From NCBI RefSeq assembly GCF_022288825.1, contig NZ_JAKOOW010000001.1:73269-137268 (forward strand): 64,000 nucleotides of DNA, in the 5' to 3' direction. Shown piece after piece: positions 33,850-42,095 of this stretch. The notes below the pieces were generated by a model, which had not been told where the DNA came from, did not search any database, and was given only the letters and a program-made list of their open reading frames with translations. Every line of letters begins with the position of its first letter. Position 1 is the stretch's first letter. The position numbers and the translations under genes were made by a program. The DNA is from Kingella pumchi (GTDB lineage Bacteria; Pseudomonadota; Gammaproteobacteria; Burkholderiales; Neisseriaceae).

Positions 33850-34071
33850 ACCGCATCTGCTTTTCAGGCTGCCTGAACCGACTGATTTCAAGAGAAAAAA
33901 CACCCTACTTTCCCAAGTGGGGGCAAAATTCCACACCGAACAATTGCTCGAAAAAAGCAGCCTGAAAACAAAATCACCTGCCAAAACAACCCGCAAAACG
34001 CCCTACCCCACCCCGCCGCAGCGTTTTGTGGCATATTTGCCGCCCGATACGGATTTACACAATTTAACCCC

Positions 34072-35226
34072 ATGCACACCCTGCCCGACCCCACACCCGA
34101 AGCCCTTGCCGCCAGCCGCGCCTTAAACGACATCATCCGCCGCGAAATCGAAACCGCCGGCGGCGCCATCCCCTTTTCGCGCTATATGGAACTCGCCCTG
34201 TACCAGCCGCAATACGGTTATTACAGCGGCGGCGCCCACAAAATCGGCAGCGGCGGCGACTTCGTAACCGCCCCCGTGCTCACCCCCCTGTTTGCCCGCA
34301 CCCTTGCCCGCCAAATCGAAGCGCTGCTGCCGCAGACCGGCGGCACTGTGTACGAGTTCGGCGCCGGCACCGGCGCGCTGGCTGCCGAGCTGCTAAACAG
34401 CCTTGCAGGCAGCCTGAAACGCTACTGCATCATCGAAGTCTCACCTAATCTCGCCCAACGCCAGCGCGAACACATCGCCGCGCACGCCCCCGAACACGCC
34501 GGCAAAGTCAATCATCTCAGCACCCTACCCGACCGCTTCGACGGCATCATCATCGGCAACGAAGTACTCGACGCCATGCCCGTCGAGCGCATCGTCCAAA
34601 GCGCCGAAGGCAGCCTGAAACGCGGTTTTGTCGCCATCGACGGCGCAGGCTTTGCCCATACCGAACGCGAGCTTGCCGCCGACAGCCCCCTGACCGCCGC
34701 TGCCCGCCAATACTTCCCCCCCGCCCTGCCCTACTCCAGCGAACTGCATCCTGCCCAGCACGCCTTTGTCTGCACCCTCGCCCAAAGGCTCGAACGCGGC
34801 GCCATGATTTGGATCGACTACGGCTTCGACGCCGCCCAGTACTACCACCCCCAGCGCGACGACGGCACCCTGATCGGCCACTACCGCCACCACACCGTCC
34901 ACGATCCTTTCTTCCTGCCCGGCCTGACCGACCTCACCGCCCACGTCAATTTCACCGACATCGCCGAAGCCGGCTGCAGCACCGGTCTCGACTTAATCGG
35001 CTATGCCAACCAAGCCGCCTTTTTACTCAATCTCGGCATCACCGAACTGCTGGCCGAACACTATCCCAAGCCCGAATCGCCCGCCTACCTCAAAGCCGCC
35101 GGCGCCGTCCACACCCTGACCGCCGCCCACGAAATGGGCGAACTCTTTAAAGTCATCGCCTTTGGCAGACACATCGACCCCGACTGGCAGGGCTTCGTTT
35201 TCGGCGACAGCTGCCACAGGCTGTAA
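34072..35226 (+). CDS. MidA/NDUFAF7-type SAM-dependent methyltransferase
   Basis: A 384-residue class I methyltransferase of the DUF185 family; the mitochondrial relative NDUFAF7 methylates an arginine of complex I. Recognisable segments are IPFSRYMELALYQPQYGYYSGG (about 27-48), the SAM motif GTVYEFGAGTGALAAELL (about 93-110) and FDGIIIGNEVLDAMPVE. The bacterial substrate is unknown. Two in-frame DUS encode GSLK. The last 37 bases of this gene and the following DNA are repeated at 37997-38074 beyond the TonB receptor gene, as if the 3' end had been duplicated. Confidence 0.9.
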   Translation: MHTLPDPTPEALAASRALNDIIRREIETAGGAIPFSRYMELALYQPQYGYYSGGAHKIGSGGDFVTAPVLTPLFARTLARQIEALLPQTGGTVYEFGAGTGALAAELLNSLAGSLKRYCIIEVSPNLAQRQREHIAAHAPEHAGKVNHLSTLPDRFDGIIIGNEVLDAMPVERIVQSAEGSLKRGFVAIDGAGFAHTERELAADSPLTAAARQYFPPALPYSSELHPAQHAFVCTLAQRLERGAMIWIDYGFDAAQYYHPQRDDGTLIGHYRHHTVHDPFFLPGLTDLTAHVNFTDIAEAGCSTGLDLIGYANQAAFLLNLGITELLAEHYPKPESPAYLKAAGAVHTLTAAHEMGELFKVIAFGRHIDPDWQGFVFGDSCHRL

Positions 35227-35267
35227 AACGTTTTCAGGCTGCTTTGCCATCGGAAAGCAGCCTGAAA
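35190..35267 (+). repeat. 78-bp direct repeat, copy 1
   Basis: Covers the last codons of the methyltransferase, its stop and the following DUS. It matches 37997-38074 at 74 of 78 positions, in the same orientation. The two copies bracket the TonB receptor gene. Confidence 0.9.
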
Positions 35268-35305
35268 GCCTCTCTGCCGCTTTCAGGCTGCCTGTAAAAA
35301 CAGAA

Positions 35306-35351
35306 CAAAAAACAGCCGTTCTCGAGAATTTTCGAGAACGGCTGTTTTTTT
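35306..35351. terminator. strong bidirectional intrinsic terminator
   Basis: A 13-bp perfect stem CAGCCGTTCTCGA / TCGAGAACGGCTG with a 6-base loop is flanked by A-runs and TTTTTTT. It lies between the convergent methyltransferase and TonB receptor genes. Confidence 0.85.
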
Positions 35352-35410
35352 GGGGGGCGGCTGCAGACGTTGCGCTTCAAACAAGCAGCTGTCCAAACCG
35401 TTTTCGGTTT

Positions 35411-37828
35411 TTAAAAGGCAAACCTCAAACCTGTGCGCAAAGAGCGGCCGGGCAGCGGGGCAAGGTATTTGAGAGTGGAATTGTGCGGGCGGGCTTCGAC
35501 GTTGCCGAGATTGCGGGCATCGACAAACCATTCGAGCGTGCGGTCGCCGGCTAATTTGTGGGAATAGGCGATATAGGCATCCCAGATATTGTAGCCGCCC
35601 AAATCAGCCTCCTCATAAACGGCTTTGCCGCGCCGTTTTTGCGAAGTATAACGGGTCAGGCTGCTGCCCACCTGCCAGTTTCCTTTGCTCCACTCCAGCC
35701 CGATGCCATAACGTGAGGCAGGCAGGCCGGGCATGTAGTCGCCCTGGTTGTGGATGCGGACGCATTTTTTCCATTTATCGGGATCGCGGGCGTCGGCGGC
35801 GGTGCAGGCCGGTTTGTCCACCGGGCTGTTTTTCACCAAATCGGCAAACAGGCGGGCTTCCAACGAACCGTAGCGCTTGAGATTAAAGGCTTGGGTCAGC
35901 TCCAGTTCGAAACCGCGGATTTTGGTGTCGCCCTGCTGCCAGTAGCGTATCGGCAGCCATTGGGCATACACGCCGCTGTGCCCGAGATAGATGTAGTCGT
36001 CAAAGGCGGTGTGATAGTAGGCGGCTTTGAATTTGGTGTTGCGCCAAGTGATTTCGTTGCCGATTTCCCAGGTTTTGGCCGTTTCTTTTTTCAGGTCGGT
36101 ATCGCCGTTTTCGCTGGCAAAAGTAGAGAAATGCAGGTTGCCGGCGAAAAGCTCGTTAATATCGGGCGCGCGCTGCGAACGGCTGCGGCGCAGGCTGATG
36201 CGCCATGCGTCAAGCGGCTGCCAGGCAAGGGCGAGCTGGTGGCTGTGCAAGTCGAAATTGTATTTTTTGTTTTCACGCGAGCCGCCGTAGTTGCGCGAGG
36301 GCTTGAAATTGCTGAAGTCGGGCGTATGGCTGACTTTGCCGACGCGTGCGCCTACTTCGGCCTCCAAGCTGCGGTAGCGGAATTTTTCCAGCGCAAACAC
36401 GCCGTAAGCGCGGGTGCGGGTATCGGGCAGGAAGCGGTCGGCACCAACGCCGTCCGTACGCCGCTGCCGCCAGTCTATCCCCGCGCTGCCCCGCAGAAAA
36501 TCACCGGCTTTATGATTGAATTCGATGCGCAGATCATTGCTGCGGCTGTTGATGCTGCTGACAAAGTAATTGCCGAGAAATTCGCGGTTTTTGGCATCCG
36601 TATGGGCAAATTGGGCTTTGATATTGTTAAACCACGCGCTGCCGGGGCGGTACATGGCTTCGCCTGTCCAGCGGGTTTGCGCGGCGGAAACATTGGCGGG
36701 AAGCGCGCCGTTGAGTTTTTTGACGTGGGTGTTATACGAAGAATAGCCGGGCATGCCGTAATCATTCAGATAGCGGCTCACGCCGATGCCTACATAGCCT
36801 TGATCGCCGATATAGCTGGCGCCCGCGGAGAAACTGCGGTTATGCATATGGCTGTTGGTCAGCCGGCCTTTTTCGTCGGGTGTGATGTGGGTGATACTTT
36901 TGATGCTGCGGCCGTTGCCCTCGGTAATGCTTGGATCGTAAAGCGGGTTTTCCACCCAATTGCCGAAATTGGGTTTGGTTTCGCGGTACAGATCGGCATA
37001 GGAAAGACCCATCGCGTCGCGCCACGCTTCGCCTTTGTCGAGATAGTTTTTATCGACATACCGATAAAAACCCTTATTGAAGAAGTAATTGTAACGAACT
37101 TCAAACTGGCAGGCCGATGAAAGCGGGAAATAGAGGTTTTTGCCGACATGCTCATAGCACGCCGATGCCTTGCTGTACCCCGGGATACGGTAATGCGAGA
37201 TTTTGCTGTTGAAGCCATCAATATGCCAAGCCAGTTTGCCCGCTTTGCCATCCAGCGACAGGATTTCGGTATGCGGCGTATTGTAACCGCCGCTGATTTC
37301 AACCTTACCGCCAAAAGGTTTTTCCGGCAGCGCAGCCGGAATCTGACCGGTCTCCACATTTACCGCACCGCCAATCGCGTTGCCGCCGTACAGCACGGCA
37401 ACAGAAGATTTGTGTACGGTAATTTTTTCGGCCATAAATGGCTGCACCGCTGTGGGCAGGTTGCCGCTAACGGCGGCCATATCGGATACGCCCAAGCCGT
37501 TTTCCATCACTTTGACGCGCGTACCGCCCAAGCTGCGGATTTGCGGCAGCCCGTTGTTTGGGCCGAAGCTGCTGTTTTGCACGCCGCTGATTTTTTCCAC
37601 CGTCTGCCCCAATGAAATGCTGCGCGTGGATTTCAGCGCCGTTTCATCCAATACATCTTTGCTGCCGCTGTCCAGACGGCTGCCTTCCTGCGGCTGCCGT
37701 TTGCCTTTCACAAGCACCTGCTCCAGCTCGGTAGCTTCGGAAGCGTTATTGCCGTCGGCAAAAATTGTCGTAGGAAAAGTTAAACAAATCAAAAACAACA
37801 AAGGTTTTATTTGAAAATGAGGACGCAT
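35411..37828 (-). CDS. ZnuD-like TonB-dependent receptor
   Basis: A roughly 805-residue outer-membrane receptor. Signal peptide FQIKPLLFLICLTFPTTIFA, TonB box ATELEQVLVKGKR, plug (about 45-165) and barrel ending GRSLRTGLRFAF. The plug segments IRSLGGTRVKVMENGLGVSDMA and SSVAVLYGGNAIGGAVNVETGQIP follow meningococcal ZnuD closely in layout (MADFS..., GPVTLLYSSGNVAGLVDV...GKIPE). But the His-rich zinc loops of ZnuD are absent. The ATG at 37828 starts the signal peptide; an upstream in-frame ATG at 37873 overlaps the operator. A Zur-like box lies 28 bp upstream. Lower GC and the bracketing direct repeats suggest transfer. Zinc is the best guess; a siderophore is possible. Confidence 0.85.
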   Translation of the reverse strand: MRPHFQIKPLLFLICLTFPTTIFADGNNASEATELEQVLVKGKRQPQEGSRLDSGSKDVLDETALKSTRSISLGQTVEKISGVQNSSFGPNNGLPQIRSLGGTRVKVMENGLGVSDMAAVSGNLPTAVQPFMAEKITVHKSSVAVLYGGNAIGGAVNVETGQIPAALPEKPFGGKVEISGGYNTPHTEILSLDGKAGKLAWHIDGFNSKISHYRIPGYSKASACYEHVGKNLYFPLSSACQFEVRYNYFFNKGFYRYVDKNYLDKGEAWRDAMGLSYADLYRETKPNFGNWVENPLYDPSITEGNGRSIKSITHITPDEKGRLTNSHMHNRSFSAGASYIGDQGYVGIGVSRYLNDYGMPGYSSYNTHVKKLNGALPANVSAAQTRWTGEAMYRPGSAWFNNIKAQFAHTDAKNREFLGNYFVSSINSRSNDLRIEFNHKAGDFLRGSAGIDWRQRRTDGVGADRFLPDTRTRAYGVFALEKFRYRSLEAEVGARVGKVSHTPDFSNFKPSRNYGGSRENKKYNFDLHSHQLALAWQPLDAWRISLRRSRSQRAPDINELFAGNLHFSTFASENGDTDLKKETAKTWEIGNEITWRNTKFKAAYYHTAFDDYIYLGHSGVYAQWLPIRYWQQGDTKIRGFELELTQAFNLKRYGSLEARLFADLVKNSPVDKPACTAADARDPDKWKKCVRIHNQGDYMPGLPASRYGIGLEWSKGNWQVGSSLTRYTSQKRRGKAVYEEADLGGYNIWDAYIAYSHKLAGDRTLEWFVDARNLGNVEARPHNSTLKYLAPLPGRSLRTGLRFAF

Positions 37829-37855
37829 GACAAAACTCTCTATAAACAAATTTAA

Positions 37856-37870
37856 TGTTATATAGTAACT
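37856..37870. promoter_or_regulatory. Zur-like operator
   Basis: TGTTATATAGTAACT matches the neisserial Zur consensus TGTTATDNHATAACA at 13 of 15 positions. It lies 28 bases upstream of the receptor start, where a repressor would act. Confidence 0.5.
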
Positions 37871-37996
37871 CACTCAGCGTAATAAGCACTTGACGAACGT
37901 CAAGTTGCGTTGAGTTTTGTAAAGATATTGGACAACATCAAACCCTGCAATCGCATCGCAAGATTTGACTTTCTCAAGCGTATCCATACGGCCATC

Positions 37997-38074
37997 GGGC
38001 TTCACCTTCGGCGACAGCTGCCACAGGCTGTAAAACGTTTTCAGGCTGCTTTGCCATCGGAAAGCAACCTGAAA
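37997..38074 (+). repeat. 78-bp direct repeat, copy 2
   Basis: Near-identical to 35190-35267 (74 of 78). It contains the last codons and stop of the methyltransferase gene without the rest of the gene, so it is a displaced gene-end fragment. Confidence 0.9.
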
Positions 38075-38237
38075 AATATTCGGCGCAATGGGATAAGGAT
38101 TTGCATTCGTTTTCGGTTTATAATCCACGTCTTTTTGCCGCGCCGTAACAATCCAAGGCAGCCTGAAAGCCGTTTTTGCCGTTTTCAGGCTGCCTGAAAA
38201 CCTTGCCCCATCCTACCAACCCAATCCCGCAACTGTT

Positions 38238-39206
38238 ATGTCCAAATCCCTTTCCCGTTTTTACCTGCCGCTGCTGCTGGCGATGCCGCTGCTGTTTGCC
38301 GCCAGCCTGTCGGTGGGGGTGGCGGATTTCCAATGGAGCCGCCTGTTTTCGCTGTCCGACGATATGCAGCTGATGATGATCAGCCGCCTGCCGCGTACTT
38401 TTGCCGTGGTGCTGACCGGCGCTTCGATGGCGGTGGCGGGGATGATTATGCAGATTCTGCTGAAAAACCGTTTTGTCGAGCCGTCAATGGTGGGAGCGAG
38501 CCAGAGTGCGGCGCTGGGCATGCTGCTGATGTCGCTGTATTTTCCGGCGGCGCCGCGGCTGGTGGGGATGTCGGCGGCAGCCGTGGCGGCGCTGGCGGGC
38601 ATGCTGCTGTTTATGGCGCTGACCCGCCGTCTGCCGCCGACCGCGCAGCTGATGGTGCCGCTGGTGGGGATTATTTTCGGCGGCGTAATCGATTCGGTTA
38701 CCACCTTTATTGCTTATGAAACCGATTTGGTGCAGCTTTTGGCGGTGTGGCGGCAGGGCGAGTTTTCCGGCGTGCTGCAGGGGCGGTACGAACTGCTGTG
38801 GATCGGCGGGCTGATGGCGGCGGCGGCCTATCTGATTGCCGACCAGCTGACCATCGCCGGCTTGGGCGACACGGTCAGCGTCAATCTGGGTTTGAGCCGC
38901 ACCACGGTGCTGTGGGCGGGGCTGGTGATTGTGGCGATGATTACGTCGCTGGTGATGGTTACCGTGGGCAGCATTCCGTTTATCGGGCTGGTGGTGCCCA
39001 ATATCGTCAGCCGTATGATGGGCGACAAACTACGCCGCAGCCTGCCGGCGGTGGCGCTGTTGGGCGCGTCGCTGGTGCTGGCCTGCGACATTGCCGGCCG
39101 CCTGATCCGCTATCCTTTCGAGATTCCCGTTTCCACCATTTTCGGCGTGGTCGGCACGGTGTTGTTCCTCTATCTTTTGCTGAGAAAGAATACCCATGCA
39201 GCCTGA
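38238..39206 (+). CDS. FecCD-type iron-siderophore ABC permease 1
   Basis: A 322-residue inner-membrane permease of the BtuC/FecCD family with about nine to ten membrane segments. Conserved features include LPRTFAVVLTGASMAVAGMIMQILLKNRFVEPSMVGASQSAA (about 50-92) and GSIPFIGLVVPNIVSRMMGDKLRRSLP, the ATPase coupling loop. It resembles CeuB/VctD/FetC of catechol-siderophore importers. It overlaps the second permease by 11 bp. The divergent TonB receptor suggests a shared metal-uptake role, but no periplasmic binding protein is encoded beside it. Confidence 0.9.
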   Translation: MSKSLSRFYLPLLLAMPLLFAASLSVGVADFQWSRLFSLSDDMQLMMISRLPRTFAVVLTGASMAVAGMIMQILLKNRFVEPSMVGASQSAALGMLLMSLYFPAAPRLVGMSAAAVAALAGMLLFMALTRRLPPTAQLMVPLVGIIFGGVIDSVTTFIAYETDLVQLLAVWRQGEFSGVLQGRYELLWIGGLMAAAAYLIADQLTIAGLGDTVSVNLGLSRTTVLWAGLVIVAMITSLVMVTVGSIPFIGLVVPNIVSRMMGDKLRRSLPAVALLGASLVLACDIAGRLIRYPFEIPVSTIFGVVGTVLFLYLLLRKNTHAA

Positions 39207-40164
39207 AAATACCCTGTCCGCCCCGCGCAGCCGCACCGTGCTGTGGCTGCTGCCGCTGCTCTTGGCCGCCGCCTGCGTGCTGTTTATGACGCTGAACATC
39301 AAAGGCTCGTGGGACTACGCGCTGCCGCACCGCGCCACCAAGCTGGCGGCGCTGGTAATGGCGGCCTATGCCGTCGGCGTGTCCACACTGCTGTTTCAAA
39401 CCATCACCGGCAATCCGATTCTCACGCCCTCGGTGCTCGGCTTCGACAGCATGTATATTTTTCTGCAGACGCTGCTGGTGGCGCTTCTGGGCGGCATCGG
39501 CTATACCCTGCTGCCGCTGGCGGGCAAGTTCACGCTGGAAATGGCGGCGATGCTCGGCGGATCGGTGCTGCTTTTCAGGCTGCTTTTGCGCGAAGGCGGG
39601 CAGGATCTGACGCGGATGATTCTGATCGGCGTGATTTTCGGCGTGCTGTTCCGCAGCCTGTCTTCGCTGTTGCAGCGGCTGATCGACCCCGAAGAATTCG
39701 CCACCGTGCAAACCAACCTTTTTGCCTCGTTTAACACCGTCAACGAAAAAATGCTGTGGTTCGGCGCGGTGGTGATGGTGGTGAGCGCCATCTTTATTTG
39801 GCGCGAACGCTACCGGCTCGACGTCCACCTGCTCGGCCGCGACCAGGTTACCAATCTCGGCATCCCCTACCGCCGCCACGTTCTGTGGATACTCACTTGG
39901 GTGGCGGTGCTGGTGGCCACCGCCACCGCGCTGGTGGGGCCGGTGAGCTTTTTCGGCCTGCTGGTGTGCGCGCTTACCGACCGCTTTGCCGGCAGCATGA
40001 AACACGCCGTGCGCCTGCCGGCAGCCTTTTTCATTTCCGCGCTGCTTTTGGTGGCGGGGCAGGCGCTGTTCGAGCACCTGCTGGGCATGAAAGGCGTGCT
40101 CAGCGCGGTGGTCGAATTTGCCGGCGGCTTAGTGTTTCTCTATCTGGTGATGAAACAGCGCTAG
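39196..40164 (+). CDS. FecCD-type iron-siderophore ABC permease 2
   Basis: A 322-residue second permease (CeuC/VctG/FetD type) with about nine membrane segments. TITGNPILTPSVLGFDSMYIFLQTLL (about 69-95) and GPVSFFGLLVCALTDRFAGSMKH mark the family. It overlaps the end of permease 1 by 11 bp. Its first codons, ATGCAGCCTGAA, differ from the Kingella-type DUS by one base, so the start codon is embedded in a DUS-like sequence. Forms a heterodimer with permease 1. Confidence 0.9.
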   Translation: MQPENTLSAPRSRTVLWLLPLLLAAACVLFMTLNIKGSWDYALPHRATKLAALVMAAYAVGVSTLLFQTITGNPILTPSVLGFDSMYIFLQTLLVALLGGIGYTLLPLAGKFTLEMAAMLGGSVLLFRLLLREGGQDLTRMILIGVIFGVLFRSLSSLLQRLIDPEEFATVQTNLFASFNTVNEKMLWFGAVVMVVSAIFIWRERYRLDVHLLGRDQVTNLGIPYRRHVLWILTWVAVLVATATALVGPVSFFGLLVCALTDRFAGSMKHAVRLPAAFFISALLLVAGQALFEHLLGMKGVLSAVVEFAGGLVFLYLVMKQR

Positions 40165-40267
40165 GCTTTTTTCAGGCTGCCTGTGCCCCCAAAGACAGCC
40201 TGAAAGAACGTTTTCGCCGCTTTCAGGCTGCCTTCCCGTCCGTATTCCCCTATCCGAAACCGAAAAC

Positions 40268-41029
40268 ATGATTACCATCAGAAACGTCAGCCACCACATC
40301 GGCGGCCGTCCGATTTTGGACAAAATCGACCTCGACATCCCGCAGGGCGGCATTACCGCCCTAATCGGCCCCAACGGCGCCGGCAAATCGACGCTGCTGT
40401 CGTTTATGGCGCGGCTGCGCCCGCTGGCTGCCGGCGCCAGCATCGGCTACAACGGCCGCGACCTCTCCGCCACGCCCACCGGCGAAATGGCCAAGGTGCT
40501 GTCCATCCTTACGCAGGAAAACAGCATCCACAGCCGCATCAGCGTGCGCGACCTATTATTGTTCGGCCGCTACCCCTACCATCAGGGCCAGCCCAAAGAC
40601 GAAGACCGCGCCATCGTTGAAAATGCGCTGGCGCAGTTTAAGCTCGAAGACCTGGCCGGCCGCTATCTCACCGAGCTTTCCGGCGGCCAGCGCCAGCGGG
40701 CGATGATTGCGATGGTGTTCTGCCAGAGCACCGAATACGTGTTGCTTGACGAACCACTAAACAATCTCGACATGCACCACGCCAAAAACCTGATGCAGCT
40801 TCTGTGCCGCCTGACCCACGAACACCAGCGCACCACCGTCGTCGTGCTGCACGACATCAACCAGGCCGCCGCCTACGCCGATTATGTGGTGGCGATGAAA
40901 AACGGCCGCGTCGCCCTCACCGGCACGCCGAACGAAGTGTTCACCCGCGACAATATCCGCGACCTTTTCGATATGGAAGTGGACGTGCTCGACTACCAGG
41001 GCAAAAAACTGATTGTCCACCATATCTGA
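40268..41029 (+). CDS. iron-siderophore ABC transporter ATPase
   Basis: A 253-residue ATPase powering the preceding permeases. Walker A GPNGAGKSTLLSF (about 36-48), the signature LTELSGGQRQRAMIA (about 133-147), Walker B YVLLDEPLNNLDMHH, and a switch His in VVLHDINQAA. The closest types are CeuD/VctC/FetE of enterobactin-like siderophore uptake. It lies 103 bp behind permease 2, with a DUS pair between. The usual periplasmic component (CeuE/FetB) is missing from the window. Confidence 0.92.
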   Translation: MITIRNVSHHIGGRPILDKIDLDIPQGGITALIGPNGAGKSTLLSFMARLRPLAAGASIGYNGRDLSATPTGEMAKVLSILTQENSIHSRISVRDLLLFGRYPYHQGQPKDEDRAIVENALAQFKLEDLAGRYLTELSGGQRQRAMIAMVFCQSTEYVLLDEPLNNLDMHHAKNLMQLLCRLTHEHQRTTVVVLHDINQAAAYADYVVAMKNGRVALTGTPNEVFTRDNIRDLFDMEVDVLDYQGKKLIVHHI

Positions 41030-41080
41030 AACCCGCCTACCCAGCCGGACAAAGCAGCCTGAAAGCGGCAAAAGCTGTTT

Positions 41081-41198
41081 TGGTGCGCGGTGCGCATCCT
41101 GCCGCCGCCGTTTCAGGCTGCCGTCCCGATGCCGTTTCCGCTTGTTTCAGGCTGCCTGCCACCCCCATTGTCTGCCGTAGGGTGCGCACCGCGCACCA
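41081..41198. repeat. pair of inverted GTAGGGTGCGCACC elements
   Basis: TGGTGCGCGGTGCGCATCCT (41081-41100) and, inverted, GTAGGGTGCGCACCGCGCAC (41177-41196). Each is internally near-palindromic. Related copies lie at 47226-47525. DUS are interspersed. The region 41030-41317 holds no gene. Confidence 0.75.
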
Positions 41199-41317
41199 TT
41201 TGCCGCCGCGCCAGACCCATTTAATGGACAAAGCAGCCTGAAAACGGCAGCTGCCGCCCCAAAGGCAGCCTGAAACCCCCAAACCCTGCCCCGAGCCTGT
41301 TCAGGCTGCCTTGCGCC

Positions 41318-42067
41318 ATGTCCGATTCCGCCCCGCTTACCACCCCGCCGCTTGCCCCGTCCGTTGTTGCCGCCCTTACCGCGCTCGGCATCGGTAGCGT
41401 GGCGGCGCTGCGCCAAACCGGCGCCGACACCGCCTTTCTGCTGCTCAAGGCCGGCGGCCTGAGCGCCACCCGCAGCGTGTTTTGGCAGTTGGCGGCGCTG
41501 TGCGAAGGCTGCACGCCGGCGCAGCTGTCGCCGGCGCAGCGGCAATACTGGCAGCAGCGGCTCGACAGCCACCCGCCGGCCGCGCTGTTTCCGCCGCTGC
41601 CGGAAATGGAGCGCCTGATGTCTGCCGCGCTGGCCGAAGCGCAAAAGGCGGCGGATGCCGGCGAAATCCCCGTCGGCGCAGTGGTGGTGAAAGACGGCGA
41701 AATCATCGCCGCCGCGCACAACCGCTGCATCGCCAGCCGCGATGTCAGCCGCCACGCTGAAATCGCCGCGCTGGCCGCCGCCGGCCAAGTGCTCGGCAAC
41801 TACCGGCTGGCCGAATGTGACCTTTACGTCAGCCTCGAGCCCTGCGTGATGTGCGCCGGCGCCATCCTCCAATCGCGCATCCGCCGGCTGGTGTACGCCG
41901 CCGACGAGCCGAAAACCGGCGCCCGCAGCCTGTTAAACCTATTCGCCGACAAACGGCTCAACAGCCACACCGCGGTGCGCGGCGGCATTCTCGCCGGGCA
42001 GGCACGGCAGATGCTGCAGGACTTTTTCAGGCTGCGCCGGCAAAACGGCGGCAGTTGCAGCGAATAA
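41318..42067 (+). CDS. tadA: tRNA adenosine-34 deaminase with TfoX-C-like N-terminal domain
   Basis: Converts A34 to inosine in tRNA-Arg. At 249 residues it is about 80 longer than E. coli TadA. The C-terminal deaminase (about 95-245) has the zinc site HAE (RHAEIAAL) and PCVMCAGAI, with the proton-shuttling Glu. The N-terminal 90 residues (LTALGIGSVAALRQTGADTA..., then LSATRSVFWQLAALCEG) resemble the helix-hairpin TfoX C-terminal domain. The ATG at 41318 is the first in-frame start after DUS-rich DNA. sixA follows 28 bp later. Confidence 0.92.
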   Translation: MSDSAPLTTPPLAPSVVAALTALGIGSVAALRQTGADTAFLLLKAGGLSATRSVFWQLAALCEGCTPAQLSPAQRQYWQQRLDSHPPAALFPPLPEMERLMSAALAEAQKAADAGEIPVGAVVVKDGEIIAAAHNRCIASRDVSRHAEIAALAAAGQVLGNYRLAECDLYVSLEPCVMCAGAILQSRIRRLVYAADEPKTGARSLLNLFADKRLNSHTAVRGGILAGQARQMLQDFFRLRRQNGGSCSE

Positions 42068-42095
42068 AGCGAAACCAAAAACGGAAAGGACGGCA

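Larger units (their letters stand above)
33707..34071. other. 365-bp divergent intergenic region, mraZ to midA-like gene
   Basis: Holds the mraZ leader, MraZ boxes and dcw promoter, then DUS near 33863-33875 and 33956-33968. The rest is AT-richer than its surroundings up to the methyltransferase ATG. No gene is supported. Confidence 0.65.
37829..38237. other. 409-bp divergent region between receptor and ABC permease
   Basis: Holds the Zur-like box, an AT-rich stretch with a short inverted repeat TTGACG-AACGTCAA (37888-37903), repeat copy 2 (37997-38074), and DUS near 38036-38048 and 38158-38200. A promoter for the permease gene is probably around 38085-38130 but is not clear. No gene is supported. 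Confidence 0.6.
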
